DNA of 64,000 bases from Macrostomum hystrix (taxonomy: Eukaryota; Platyhelminthes; Macrostomidae). Positions 46,694 to 57,121 of this stretch are shown here, piece by piece (the stretch's first letter is position 1; every line of letters starts with the position of its first letter). The stretch is taken from positions 25,473,001-25,537,000 of the forward strand of contig CATNEN010000001.1 of NCBI GenBank assembly GCA_950097015.1. The letters run 5' to 3'. Below the pieces are notes generated by a model, which was not told where the DNA came from, did not search any database, and saw nothing but the letters and a program-made list of their open reading frames with translations. The position numbers and the translations under genes were made by a program.

Positions 46694-46982
46694 TGTCAAG
46701 CCGTGCTCAGGAGTATAAGGCAAGACTGCCCGTAGGCTTGGTTTGGGTTAGTAGCGAATTTAGTTTATTAGTCACGATGTATCACGATACACTTGCATAT
46801 ATATATAAGTAGACGAGTCAACAAGGCTTAAAAGTCAACAGGTGTTGAGTACATCAATAATCAATATTCAGGCTGCGTACATTGGGTCAGAGTGCGGTTG
46901 GCGCGCAGGCCTGCAGATCTACCACAGTTCACTTGCTTAACACAGTTCACGGTTCATTCACGGCTCAAACCCCGGCACGTCA
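46694..46982 (-). repeat. 5' LTR of the gypsy element
   Basis: Same 289 bp as 42556-42844. Immediately followed, in element sense, by ATGGCATCGCAAGC, which is both gag start and probable primer-binding site. Confidence 0.93.
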
Positions 46983-47170
46983 AAAATATCAGTATTTAAC
47001 ACAAGTGTTGCTTATTTTCACTGTGAAACCTGTACAAGAAACCATCGCATCATAAGACATACAGAAAAAGTGAGTGGAAATGGAAAAACGACTATATTGT
47101 AGATTGAAGTAGCATAGAATAAAGAGCAATACAATGCACAAATGCGATTAACAATTATCAGCGCGCACCT

Positions 47171-48260
47171 TCACTTGTCAGTGCAGAGACCAGAAAGCTT
47201 GGCTACTTTTCTGCTTCTTGCAGCGCAACTCGCTGTTGACAAGTCCTTCGACAGGTTTTTCATCATGCAGTTAAAGAAGAACTTGACAACGCCGCCTTGA
47301 ATACAGTGGCCCTCTATGAAGATGTCGTCCTCCATAAGCTCGTCCACGAGATTGGTGAACAAGACCATCTGGTTGGAGGCGCTGAGCAGCTGGCCTCGCA
47401 GTCTTTCGCTCCTTCGAATCGCCTCAAAAACCTTCCAGCTGTGGCTCGCCAGGTTGAACACTACGTCAGTCGGCTTGGACAACCCGCCGCGGTTAATCTC
47501 GTCAATAAAGGCAGAGGCTGGATTGGAGCGTCTACTTCTAGCGGGGTCAGAACATCCGACTCGAGAAGAAGCTCCCGGCAGGACTCGCAGCCACGTCTGC
47601 TCTGCACCAGTTTCTTCGCAATGCAACCGCTCATGTAGTAGATGACGGTGTAGTCGGAGCCTTCGGGCTGAACAGTCAACTCCATCGTTGCCGCCATCTC
47701 CTGAGCCAGTCTCTTAATTCCAGAATCATGCTCGGGAGTCGACTCCGCGATCGCACGATCGATATCGCGGAGCGAAAACTGAGAAAATTTGAGCAAGCTA
47801 ATAGCTGTGATCTTTCGATTGTTCTCGGACAGCTGCCTGGCAGAAATGAAGTAGTTAGCTCCGGACATCTGGCGAAGCCACCCAAATCTGCGCTCGATGC
47901 TGTCAGACTGGAGGGCACCGAGCAGGATGTAGGAAAAGCCTTCGTGATCGAGCAGGTGTCTCGCGCAGGCAGCGATGGCTCGGCAGGTATTGCGACAGGC
48001 AAGGAAGGTCTCCTTGGACAAGCCGCGGTGGCCGGAGCTTTCCCAAGCCTGAATTTTTTTGAATTTTTTTAGACAATTTGCAGTGCAGTGAGCATATTCG
48101 CATATATTTCGTAGGCTGCAGGTCTTGATTGGGAATAGCTCTTTTTCCACTTTTCCAATAGGATTGGGTTCTTTAGTGGGAAAGAATGGAAAGTCACAAC
48201 TGCCGTTGCAGAGCATGCGTATCCACTTTTGCAGCCGACTGCAGAGCACTTGTTGACCAT
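47171..48260 (-). pseudogene. THAP / P-element-like transposase, degenerate
   Basis: The N-terminus (48260 downward) reads MVNKCSAVGCKSGY ... FHSFPLKNPILLEKWKK, the start of a THAP DNA-binding domain. A frame change leads to the C-terminal transposase part with LLGALQSDSIERRFGWLRQM and NYFISARQLSENNRKITA, similar in layout to the conserved C-terminal region of THAP9/P transposases. A second frameshift near 47530 continues FIDEINRGGLSKPTDVVFNL. The whole catalytic RNase H-like middle is missing and frames are broken, so it is non-functional. Confidence 0.75.
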
Positions 48261-48378
48261 ATTATTTGTATTTTAATGCAATTTATACTGAAATGATTGG
48301 GATAAAACAGGAACAGATATTGGGGATAAAAAGGCATTGGCAGATCCAGGAAAAGCTCACGCTTTTGTAGGCTGCAGT

Positions 48379-48424
48379 CAGAGACTTCTATAGATAACAA
48401 AGCTGTTACTTCTAGAAGTCTCTG
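48379..48424. repeat. Internal 46-bp palindrome built from two P-like TIR ends
   Basis: CAGAGACTTCTATAGATAAC and GTTACTTCTAGAAGTCTCTG face each other with six bases between. It resembles the terminal repeats joined head to head, 120 bp inside the right end of the P-like element. Confidence 0.6.
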
Positions 48425-48710
48425 TCTGCATTAAACAAGTTTGTGCATTCCGCTCTGCCCCTAAAAATGCCGGCCTCAACTTGCAGGGAAAACATTAGTC
48501 ATCGCTGTGCCTTGCGGATCCAGTTGTTATTTCTAGAAGTCTCTGCCTGAGCACACACGCACACAGATGCCTTCAATAAAGTTGACAGCTATCCAAATAA
48601 TTTTGCGGAGTCTGTCTCGGTTTCCTCACCTTCTTCAGTGATTTGCCACTGGCCAAGTGAGCCTCACTGACCGAAAACTGTCAGTTGAAGAGCGGTAGAA
48701 GGGAATTTTT

Positions 48711-48850
48711 GAGACAGGGGAGATGAGACAGGGGAGATGAAACAGGGAGATGAGACAGGGGAGATGAGACAGGGGAGATGAGACAGGGAGATGAGACTGG
48801 GGAGATGAGACAGGGGAGATGAGACACGGATATGAGACAGGGGAGAGATG
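48711..48850 (+). repeat. Minisatellite GAGATGAGACAGGG (segment 2 copy)
   Basis: About ten units; equivalent to 2594-2998. Confidence 0.88.
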
Positions 48851-49041
48851 AGCCACGGAAGAGGTGAGACACAGGGATACAACTCATGTCGCTTATTCAG
48901 CGGCAAGGCTGGTAGGAGCCGGAAGTGTCAAGTCAGTGTTGATATATATTAATGTATATTATTTTATGATTGAGTTTTTGAGTGCTATTATATAAATTAC
49001 TCGTTGACAATCTCCATTTCCACCAACCAATGCCCATGCAG

Positions 49042-50160
49042 GTACGAAGGCAAGGAGTACTTTGAAATACCACCGTGAGTACATACATTGCTGCTGCTTT
49101 TGTTGCATTTCTGCTCTCTGCAATCTGCAGCTCTTCTGCCCACCTGCCGTTTGCTTTCATCAGCCACTAAAAATTCCTCAGGTTTCTCATTGAGCGCTGG
49201 GATTCCGTCAAGCTCATCGGCAGGGGAGGCTTCGGCGATGTCCACGAAGTGCTCACGGACGAGGGCATCAGGTGCGCTGCGAAGACTCTCAGACTGCCAG
49301 TGCAGCTCGGTGATCAGCTGGACCCTTCAAAGAGAAAGGAGATCGACAAGTTTATTGAGGGCGAGAAGAACCTGTGCCAGCTGCGGCACCCCAACATCGT
49401 CAGCTTCTTGCACATCGCTCAGCCTGAGTATGCGACAGTTGTTGTGTTCATGGAGCTGCTGGATGGCTGCAGCCTGGAGAGATTTCTCGACTCCAAGCCG
49501 CTGGGCGAAGAAGCCATTCGACAGTTCAGCGAGCAGGTGAGATTTGAGCAGCCTGCTCATGAGTGATGCAGTGAGTTGACTTTTTAGCGTCAGCCGACAC
49601 CAGTTCCTCAACCCACCCACCTGCAGATCTGCAGCGCGCTGCACTACCTGCACAGCCGACAGCCGCCCGTGATCCACAGAGACATCAACTGCAGCAACAT
49701 CATTGTGCTCGGTGACAACAGGCGAGTCAAGCTGATCGACTTCGGCCTGTCAATCAAGCTGGAGCAGTCTGTCAGTCACATCACAGCCTCCACTGCCACA
49801 CCAAAGGGCACTCTGAACTTCATGGCGCCAGAGCTGCTGGCACCAGACGATGAAGGCAACCCGCGGTACAGCAGAGAGTCGGACATCTGGGCGTTCGGCT
49901 GCTCAGTCTTCCAGATGGCCACGGGAGGCAGGCCCTACTCAAACGCCAGACACTTTGTCCACGTGGCTCAGAAGCTGGAGAAGGACGGAGCCCCCGCCCT
50001 GCCCGGCAGCTGCTCGGCGGAGCTGCGGGACTTCTACAGCCGCTGCACCGCCCGAGACCGCAGGAGGCGAAAGTCCACGCTGGAGCTGCTGAGCCACGAG
50101 TTCCTGACGGGCGGGAAGCTCAAGCCGGGCTTCTTCAGCGCTCTCTTCGGCAGGCCGTGA
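49042..50160 (+). CDS. Linker and Ser/Thr protein kinase (MAP3K-like) exons of ANK-kinase gene 2
   Basis: Exons 49042-49074 (YEGKEYFEIPP), 49182-49536 and 49627-50160 (TGA). The kinase domain fills the C-terminal 295 residues: glycine loop LIGRGGFGDVHEV, VAIK-like Lys in RCAAKTL, HRDINCSN catalytic loop (Asp codon 49681), DFGLS (49738), MAPELL, SDIWAFGCSVFQMATG and the terminal Arg. The layout fits STE11/MEKK-type MAP3Ks. The catalytic-loop Lys usual in Ser/Thr kinases (HRDxKxxN) is Asn here. Kinase at the C-terminus after ankyrin repeats is the reverse of RIPK4/ANKK1. Joins to the ANK exons are in phase. AATAAA at 50812. Confidence 0.87.
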
Positions 50161-50478
50161 AGCAAAGCAGGCAGAGTGGCTGGCGTGAGCAGATCATGAG
50201 AGTCCAATTTGTACATAGCGCTGTGGGATCAGCGGTTTCCCCCAGTGACCCAGACTCTGTTCTGCATCTGCTCATTTCTCATGCTTGCAGCTTTGTTCAA
50301 TGCTTGCCTCAATAGCTTTTTGTCACTTCATTTAATCGCATGAATTGCTCTATGGATTGTGACCTCACTTTGAAGTACGAGAAGAATAATGTGAAGAATA
50401 TTTTAAGTCTATTGTGAAGAAGTATACATTTTTAATTAACATTTTCATTCTCACATAAACATCTACAGTATTCTTATA

Positions 50479-50616
50479 GACTTCTACAGTTGCTGCACGA
50501 AGCGAGACCGCAGGAGGAGAAAGTCCACGCTGGAGCTGCTAAGCCACGAGTTCCTGACGGGTAGGCAGCTGCGAAGGCAGAGCCAGAGCTTCTTTAGCAT
50601 ATTCACACGCAAGTGA
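50479..50616 (+). pseudogene. Remnant of a second kinase terminal exon
   Basis: A 45-codon open stretch (DFYSCCTKRDRRRRKSTLEL ... then LLSHEFLTGRQ, ending in TGA) aligns with the last 50 residues of the kinase at 49.2-50.2 kb (DFYSRCTARDRRRRKSTLEL). The rest of the domain is absent. It shows that a paralogous kinase once followed, or that the terminal exon was partly duplicated. Confidence 0.7.
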
Positions 50617-50811
50617 CCCAGTTGAATTCTTAGCTCCTGTATGACTCTTGCATGACTCTTGTATGACCTTCCTGCATGACTCTTGTATAACAATGCTGTA
50701 TGACTCTTGCATGACCATAATGTATGACCTCTGACTGCTAAATAAGAAATGAATTGTCCAATGCCCAATCCTTTAGTTTTACTTGTTAATTACGCATCGC
50801 ACAAAACACTA

Positions 50812-50817
50812 AATAAA
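50812..50817 (+). promoter_or_regulatory. AATAAA polyadenylation signal downstream of ANK-kinase
   Basis: First canonical AATAAA after the kinase stop, 650 bp downstream and beyond the remnant exon. Confidence 0.4.
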
Positions 50818-51598
50818 GCAGTGCTGATTGCTAATTATCCATCATATTCGTAGCTCATTGTGCCTACAACATTCTAAGAAATGTTTGCGAAAAGCTTAAC
50901 AAATTTTTGTTATTTTCTCTTTGCTTTGTTGCTTTCTCCGGCAGGGCAGTGGTAGGGCGGCTGCCTGGAGCCAAGCACAATGGAACAGAAGGTGCGGGTC
51001 AGCCTGAGCAGCTGCTCAGAGCTCGGTGAGACAGTGGGCTGAGTCTGCAGCCCCTCATCTCCCCGCCCCGCTGTCTGCTGTGGACTCGCTGCCCTGTGGA
51101 GTGTCTGGAATTGGCAATTTTTAAGCAGCAATGCAAGATAGATACTAGTTGAACACAATGGTTTGAGCTGCTGTGCTCATCTGGAACTCGAGTCGCGGCC
51201 AGGGCAGCTCGGAGCAGAGGAGAGGCTGAGCTGGGAGAGATCAGGTCTGGCCAGTGTGAAACAGTACCGACAATGAAAGCATTGTAATAGCAATGCCACT
51301 GAATGCCTGTAGTCATGCGTGACTGCTGAAATTCTCAGCCCCAAATCTGCTTCCACTCCGCGGAGTTGGGGTGGGCGCCTCTCGAAGCATCTTCTGAGAC
51401 CGCCCTCCCGAGTTCTCAAAGTGCTGAGCACTGACTGCCCGAGTTCTCAAAGTGCTGAGCACTGACTGCCCGAGTTTCTCAAAGTGCTGAGCACTGAGGG
51501 AATTGGGATCGCTCATTTCAAAAGAAGCTTTTGTCTGATGATGTGTTTGACTGCTCAATTACAATCTGCTCAGCTTTAGTCCCTTCGTCTGTCCAGAG
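50818..51598. other. Intergenic sequence, no gene seen
   Basis: Right part (51355-51598) corresponds to 13280-13490 in segment 1 and contains three copies of GAGTTCTCAAAGTGCTGAGC, a 33-bp duplication not expanded in segment 1. Confidence 0.45.
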
Positions 51599-52085
51599 CT
51601 TACAAGGATTAGCATGTCCTACAAGGATTAGCATGTCCTTCAAGGATTAGCATGTCCTACAAGGATTAGCATGTCCTACAAGGATTAGCATGTCCTTCAA
51701 GGATTAGCATGTCCTACAAGGATTAGCATGTCCTTCAAGGATTAGCATGTCTTAAAGGGATTAACATTTCCTTCAAAGATTAGCATGTCCTACAAGGATT
51801 AGCATGTCCTTCAAGGATTAGCATGTCCTACAAGGATTAGCATGTCCTTCAAGGATTAGCATGTCCTACAAGGATTAGCATGTCCTTCAAGGATTAGCAT
51901 GTCCTACAAGGATTAGCATGTCCTACAAGGATTAGCATGTCCTACAAGGATTAGCATGTCCTACTAGGATTAGCATGTCCTACAAGGATTAGCATGTCCT
52001 ACAAGGATTAGCATGTCCTTCAAGGATTAACATGTCCTTCAAGGATTAGCATGTCTCAAAGGGATTAGCATGTCTTATAAGGATT
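51599..52085 (+). repeat. 19-bp minisatellite (GGATTAGCATGTCCTACAA), segment 2
   Basis: About 25 units alternating CTACAA and CTTCAA variants. Counterpart of 13960-14325. Confidence 0.93.
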
Positions 52086-52689
52086 AGCGACTTTGCCTGT
52101 AGTTTTAAGTTGAGAAATTCTCCACATTTAGTTCCATAATTTTATATTTTGAGTCCGAGGTTTCGTCAAACTGAGTTGAGTGAGTGCGAATTAATTTTCA
52201 TTAGCCTTGAGCACATATTATGCCAGCATGCGACAATGCGACAATAAATCCAGTTCGAACCGGTTGAGCAGCCCTGCACCGTAAGTCCTGAGCAGTGCTA
52301 GGCTTGGGGATGCTATTTTATTTTTTATAACCGACCGCTTGTTTTACTGCACTGAAAACGGCCCGTCGACCTCCCCCGCTCCGAGAGCGCAGGCAAAAGA
52401 AGATGAGAGACGGGCCGGGCAGAGACGGAGACTCGCTGCGACAAACTCGAGAAACTGGAGGCTGCGGAGTGGCGCCACCTGCTTTGCCCTTTTCCATTGT
52501 GAGCGGCAGACTGGGCGGCTGCTTTCAAACTCAAATTTATTTTCAGTGTCACAATGAGCACAAATTGCCCAGCCAAGAATAAGCAAAGATATGAAGTGAC
52601 TCAAATCAGTTCTCACTTTTAGCAAACCGATTGGGCAGAAAATGGCTGGATTTTACTCTGTGCTCACCTTGTGCTGTGGCTTAGTGAGG
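52086..52689. other. Duplicated non-coding block (= 14326-14936)
   Basis: Near-identical to segment 1; no coding potential. Confidence 0.6.
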
Positions 52690-52975
52690 AGCCCCTGACA
52701 CCTGCCCTACCTGACACCGTCTGCCATCCATGACAGCCTCTGCCATCCCTGACACCCTCTGCCTTCCCTGGCATCCTCTGCCTTCCCTGACACCCTCTGC
52801 CTTCCCAGACATCCTCTGCCTTCCCAGACACCCTCTGCCTTCCCTGACACCCTCTGCCCTCCCTGACAACCTCTGATCTGCCTTCCCTGACACTCTCTGC
52901 CTTCCCTGACACCCTCTGCCATCTCTGACACCCTCTGCCATCCCTGACACCCTCTGCCATCCCTGACACCCTCTG
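52690..52975 (+). repeat. 20-bp minisatellite (CCTGACACCCTCTGCCTTCC), segment 2
   Basis: About 14 units; counterpart of 14937-15505. Confidence 0.9.
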
Positions 52976-54037
52976 AAGGGGAACGGGCAAAGCCTGCAGA
53001 CTCGCAGTTTCAAGTCGACTCAAAGGCTGTCCAACTGAGCTGATGGCGCATTTCATTTCAGCTGCCTGGCAGCAAGCAAAACGCACTGCATGAAATCTGC
53101 TTTGAACCGAGCATTTTCAGCAGCCTCTCAGACTCTGTCTTCTGTTTCTCAGCAAACTGATTGTTTACTGCTCAAGAGGCTGGGAGGGTCGCATTGTGAG
53201 GGCCGCCCCTCTCCCTCTGCCTCCATTCTATTCCAAAAGACGGCCTGGCAGCCTTTGCCGCTGCGCTCCATCCACTGTGCGGGCGGGGCAGCTCGTCCTC
53301 TCCAGCCGCACCTCCCCCTCCTGCCCTCCCAGCCTTCTATTGTTCAGAAAGCACAGAGAGCAGCGCAGTGCCCACCCAGCCCTGCACAGCTCGGAGATGG
53401 AGCTGGGGAGGCTGAGAGCCGGTGAAAGAACTGGCTTCCATTCTCAGAAACACCTGAGGCTGAGTTACTCTCTCCTCACTGTCTCGGCCGCAGATGCAGA
53501 AGAGAGGCTGGGCAGTGGAGTCACGTGACCGCACAGAACTCGCACCTCATTGGCTGAGCCGTGCACTGAGACTGCGGCCTCGGCTCTCCCAGGACAGACC
53601 GAAGTTTCACTTGGAATCGGTTAGCCTTGCAGCGCGATTGAAAGGCAGATTATGTCCCAACTGACTACTGTGGGTAGGACTAATGCGCTGGGCAGAATTT
53701 CTGAGAAATCCAGGCCTTGGGGAATCCCGAGATTGCGGAGAATCCGAAAGGTTGCGACTATTTTTTGCTTTAGCCAACACTTGAACTTCTGCTATAACTT
53801 CTGCACAATGATCAGCCCGTCTCCCACATCCCCAGACTTTTTTGCTGGCATGGAAAGCTGCTGTTTTAATTATACAGTCACCATGGAAACCAAACACAGC
53901 TGTGACTGCACTACTGTGGCTGCGAGTATTTGAAATCTCTTACCATTGATATCACAATATTCTCTGCAGGTTAACCTGACAGAGCAGTTGATCTGCCTTG
54001 CACTTTTAAATCTTTCAGGCACTTCTAGAACTCGTAT
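52976..54037. other. Unique intergenic sequence, no gene seen
   Basis: GC-rich first part (53200-53560) with no supported exon; ORFs such as 53090-53425 lack domains. The end (53880-54037) matches 11480-11640 before the equivalent minisatellite. Confidence 0.4.
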
Positions 54038-54432
54038 CGAGTTGGGGGATTGGGGATCGATTTGGGGGAATGGGGATCGATTTGGGGGAATGGGGATCGA
54101 TTTGGGGAATGGGGATCGAGTTGTGGGGATTGTGATATGGGATTGCAGTGTGGTATTGGGATGTGGGATTGGGATTACAGTGTGGTATTGGGATGTGGGA
54201 TTGGGATTGCAGTGTGGTATTGGGATGTGGGATTGGGATTACAGTGAGGTATCGTGATTTGGGATTGGGATTACAGTGAGGCATCGGGATTTGGGATTGG
54301 GATTACAGTGAGGTATTGGGATGTGGGATTGCAGTGAGGTATTGGGATGTGGGATTGCAGTGAGGTATTGGGATGTGGGATTACAGTGTGGTATTGGGAT
54401 GTGGGATTACAGTGAGGTATTGGGATGTGGGA
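54038..54432 (+). repeat. Short GGGGATCGATTTGGGGGAAT run followed by 24/30-bp minisatellite
   Basis: Five units of the AATGGGGATCGA family, then GTGGTATTGGGATGTGGGAT units with an extra TGGGAT in the first part. Thus two arrays that are separate and in reverse order in segment 1 (10.0-10.9 and 11.6-13.1 kb) are fused here. Confidence 0.88.
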
Positions 54433-54985
54433 TTGAGTCAGCTGTGAGAATGGGGAGTCACCTGAGAGAATGGGGAGCCAGCTGTGAGAATGGGGAGTCA
54501 GCTGTGAGAATGGGGAGTCAGCTGAGAGAATGGGGAGTCAGCTGTGAGAATAGGGAGTCAGCTGTGAGAATGGGGAGTCAGCTGTGAGAATGGGGAGTCA
54601 GCTGAGAGAATGGGGAGTCAGCTGAGAGAATAGGGAGTCAGTTGAGAGAATGGCGAGTCAGCTGAGAGAATGGGGAGTCAGCTGAGAGAATGGGGAGTCA
54701 GCTGTGAGAATAGGGAGTCAGCTGAGAGAATAGGGAGTCAGCTGTGAGAATGGGGAGTCAGCTGAGAGAATGGGGAGTCAGCTGTGAGAATGGGGAGTCA
54801 GCTGAGAGAATAGGGAGTCAGCTGAGAGAATGGGGAGTCAGCTGTGAGAATGGGGAGTCAGCTGTGAGAATGGGGAGTCAGCTGAGAGAATAGGGAGTCA
54901 GCTGTGAGAATAGGGAGTCAGCTGAGAGAATGGGGGGTCAGCTGAGAGAATGGGGAGTCAGCTGTGAGAATGGGGATCTGGTTGA
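54433..54985 (+). repeat. 20-bp minisatellite (GAGAATGGGGAGTCAGCTGT)
   Basis: About 27 units of GAGAATGGGGAGTCAGCTGT with CTGA and ATAGGG variants. No equivalent in segment 1. Confidence 0.93.
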
Positions 54986-55139
54986 GACTATGGAGATCGA
55001 AAAAAGAGTAAACATTTTCTGAAATTTGATAACCAATTCAGGCTGACAATTTGAAAGATATTCATCCCGTGAGACCTGTACTCAAAGCTCACTAGCTACT
55101 TATTTTTTTGAAGTCTCTAATTCGACTCCTGAGTCCTGG

Positions 55140-55707
55140 AGCATGAAATTCATTTTGAAGCAGCTCAGATTTTGGCCCTGCTCACCCTGAGCAGTGCTCA
55201 CTGTTGTCTCCAGTTTGCACTGCAGGGCAGCTGGCTGAGGGAGGGCCGATGGACTCAGAATAAGGACCTCTAAAAATAGCACCTGCACTGTGAGATGTGA
55301 GCAGAGTCGAAAACCCGATGAGATGCTCAGAATTCTAGTTGAATGGAATCGGCCATGGCAGAGAGAATTTTAGCAGCACAAATGCCTGATTCTGCAGCCT
55401 GGGCTCGAACCCACAGCCTGCGGAGTCCCAGCCGATTCTCCCAACTGCCGTCACTCTGCAGGTCATTTATAATTATGATTTATGATTCCAGCTGGCTCAC
55501 CATGGGAGCGGGCAGAGGACATTGCAGCAGGAGGCGCCCACGACTGCAAGAGACAGAAGAGCGAGAGAATGAAGGGACAGGCAATGCTGATGGGCCTGTG
55601 GCGTTTGCCCGACTGGCAACTTTTGGTTGTGCTTGCAAAAGACAAATGTTGTTTCTCATTGTCACGGTGCTTATTGGTATCCAAGGCCTCAACTGTGATA
55701 GACTTCT
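55140..55707. other. Duplicated unique block (= 13530-13960) with tRNA-like sequence
   Basis: Near-identical to segment 1 up to about 55575, then about 130 bp not present there. Contains the second copy of the minus-strand B-box (about 55395-55412). Confidence 0.5.
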
Positions 55708-55995
55708 CAAGGATTAGCATGTCCTACAAGGATTAGCATGTCCTACAAGGATTAGCATGTCCTACAAGGATTAGCATGTACTATAATTAAGGATTGCCAT
55801 GTCCTACCAGGATTAGCATGTCCTACCAGGATTAGCATGTACTATAATTAAGGATTGCCATGTCCTACCAGGATTAGCATGTCCTACCAGGATTAGCATG
55901 TACTATAATTGAGGATTGCCATGTCCTACCAGGATTAGCATGTCCTACCAGGATTAGCATGTCCTACCAGGATTAGCATGTCCTACAAGGATTGC
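55708..55995 (+). repeat. 19-bp minisatellite with 60-bp higher-order unit
   Basis: GGATTAGCATGTCCTACCA units; the middle holds three copies of a higher-order repeat containing TACTATAATTAAGGATTGCC. Confidence 0.9.
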
Positions 55996-56011
55996 ATAAG
56001 ATTTCTGCGAA

Positions 56012-56477
56012 AATGCTGGGCATGCTGCAGCACAAAACACAGCCCTCCAGCAAGCGGAGAACTTTTAAACGAGTGGCGCCGCCACTGGCGCAGCAGCAGC
56101 AGCAGACACTCCAGCTGCCACTGTCGCTTCACCCGGAGCTGCTCCGACATCAGCTGCAACAGCTGCATCAGCAGCACCAGCTGGCCATCTCTTCTGCCGG
56201 AGCCAGCGCCGCAGCCGCTGCTGCTGCGGCCGTTGCTGGAGCTGGCTTTCGACTGAGCCGATGCGGCAGAGACAGCGAAGACGCTCAGCAGCAGCAGCAG
56301 CTGGATCAGCTGGTCTGTGTTCGCTGCGGCGAGTCATTTGAACAGCTGGAGTCCCTGCTGGAGCATCAGGAGACCGCCTGCGCCGGCCTGAGCACCACTG
56401 CCGCGGCTGCCGTAGAAGCGGCGGCTGCGGCCGTCAAGCTGGAGGTGCGGGCAGCTGACAGCCTTGGCAGAGTTTAG
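56012..56477 (+). pseudogene. 3' fragment of the FOG-like zinc-finger gene (segment 2)
   Basis: From GGCATGCTGCAG (about 56026) it matches 29518-29976 with few changes: the Gln/Ala tracts, the last CCHC finger (CVRCGESFEQLESLLEH) and the TAG stop are kept. Everything upstream, including three fingers, is missing; the left neighbour is the minisatellite flank CATAAGATTTCTGCGAA. The frame is still open, so it might be expressed as a fragment, but I regard it as a deletion pseudogene. Confidence 0.8.
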
Positions 56478-57121
56478 TGGATGCGGCTCAACATTTTCTA
56501 TGCGTAATATACTACTGCCCTTCTCTATGATGCCATTTCAATACATCAATGGGCTGCAGATGGGATTCGAATACAACCTTTAAATGCTTCTGTGACTGGG
56601 AATCAGGATTCTTCGAATCATGGGAATCTGACGACAGGGGTTAGGGAGAGATGGGATTCTGTGAATCATGGGGATTGGGGAGAGATGGGATTCTTTTAAT
56701 TATGGAAATTTGTTAAAATGGGATTCTATGAATCATGGGGATTGGGGAAAGATGAATTTTTTAAATATCTTTTCATCCCGCCCGCAGTCCAGTAGGACAT
56801 GAGTTTAAACAATAAACAATTTCAAATTTAGATTCTGAAGACTTATATTGTTTAGCCAAGTGACACACCCGCCAATTACAATTTACTGCACAGTGAATGC
56901 ACTTTGAATTGCTTAAAAATTATTGTGCTTGAAATGGCAGAAAAATCTGTACATCAATACTTGTGAGTAGAATGTGACATGCTAATATATTCATTGTTGC
57001 CATGGCAACCAAATTTGCAAAGCTGCTCCAATCACGGACAGCAATCACGATTATAAACTATTTGTGATTATTGTGTTCTAGTCTTCTGTCTGATCTATTT
57101 TTAGATTTATCTCATGTTTTT
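56478..57121. other. Duplicated 3' flank (= 29977-30644)
   Basis: Near-identical non-coding sequence including the AATAAA near 56808. Confidence 0.6.

Larger units (their letters stand above)
42556..46982 (-). mobile_element. Ty3/gypsy LTR retrotransposon, full length, 5-bp TSD
   Basis: Two 289-bp LTRs that look identical, 5-bp TSD AAAAT (42551-42555 and 46983-46987), and one uninterrupted gag-pol frame. Identity of the LTRs and the intact frame indicate a recent insertion, into the P-like element. The internal region (42845-46693) is 3849 nt, exactly 1283 codons, running LTR to LTR. Confidence 0.95.
42197..48545 (-). mobile_element. P-element-like DNA transposon, split by a gypsy insertion
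   Basis: Terminal inverted repeats: CAGAGACTTTTAGAAATAAC at 42197 and the reverse complement of GTTATTTCTAGAAGTCTCTG ending at 48545; the match continues through ACTGGAYCCGCAAGGC. Flanked by CCTGAGC at 42190-42196 and 48546-48552; segment 1 has the empty site (CTCCTGAGCACACACG). Without the nested retrotransposon the element is about 1.9 kb. It encodes remnants of a THAP-domain transposase on the minus strand. P elements normally make 8-bp duplications; here seven bases match. Confidence 0.82.

Noticed and set aside
42754-46718. Numerous plus-strand ORFs opposite the retrotransposon
   Set aside because: Antisense shadows of gag-pol; no domain on that strand.
48332-48360. GGCAGATCCAGGAAAAGC as another hAT MITE end
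   Set aside because: Only one end is present, with no matching inverted end or 8-bp duplication nearby.
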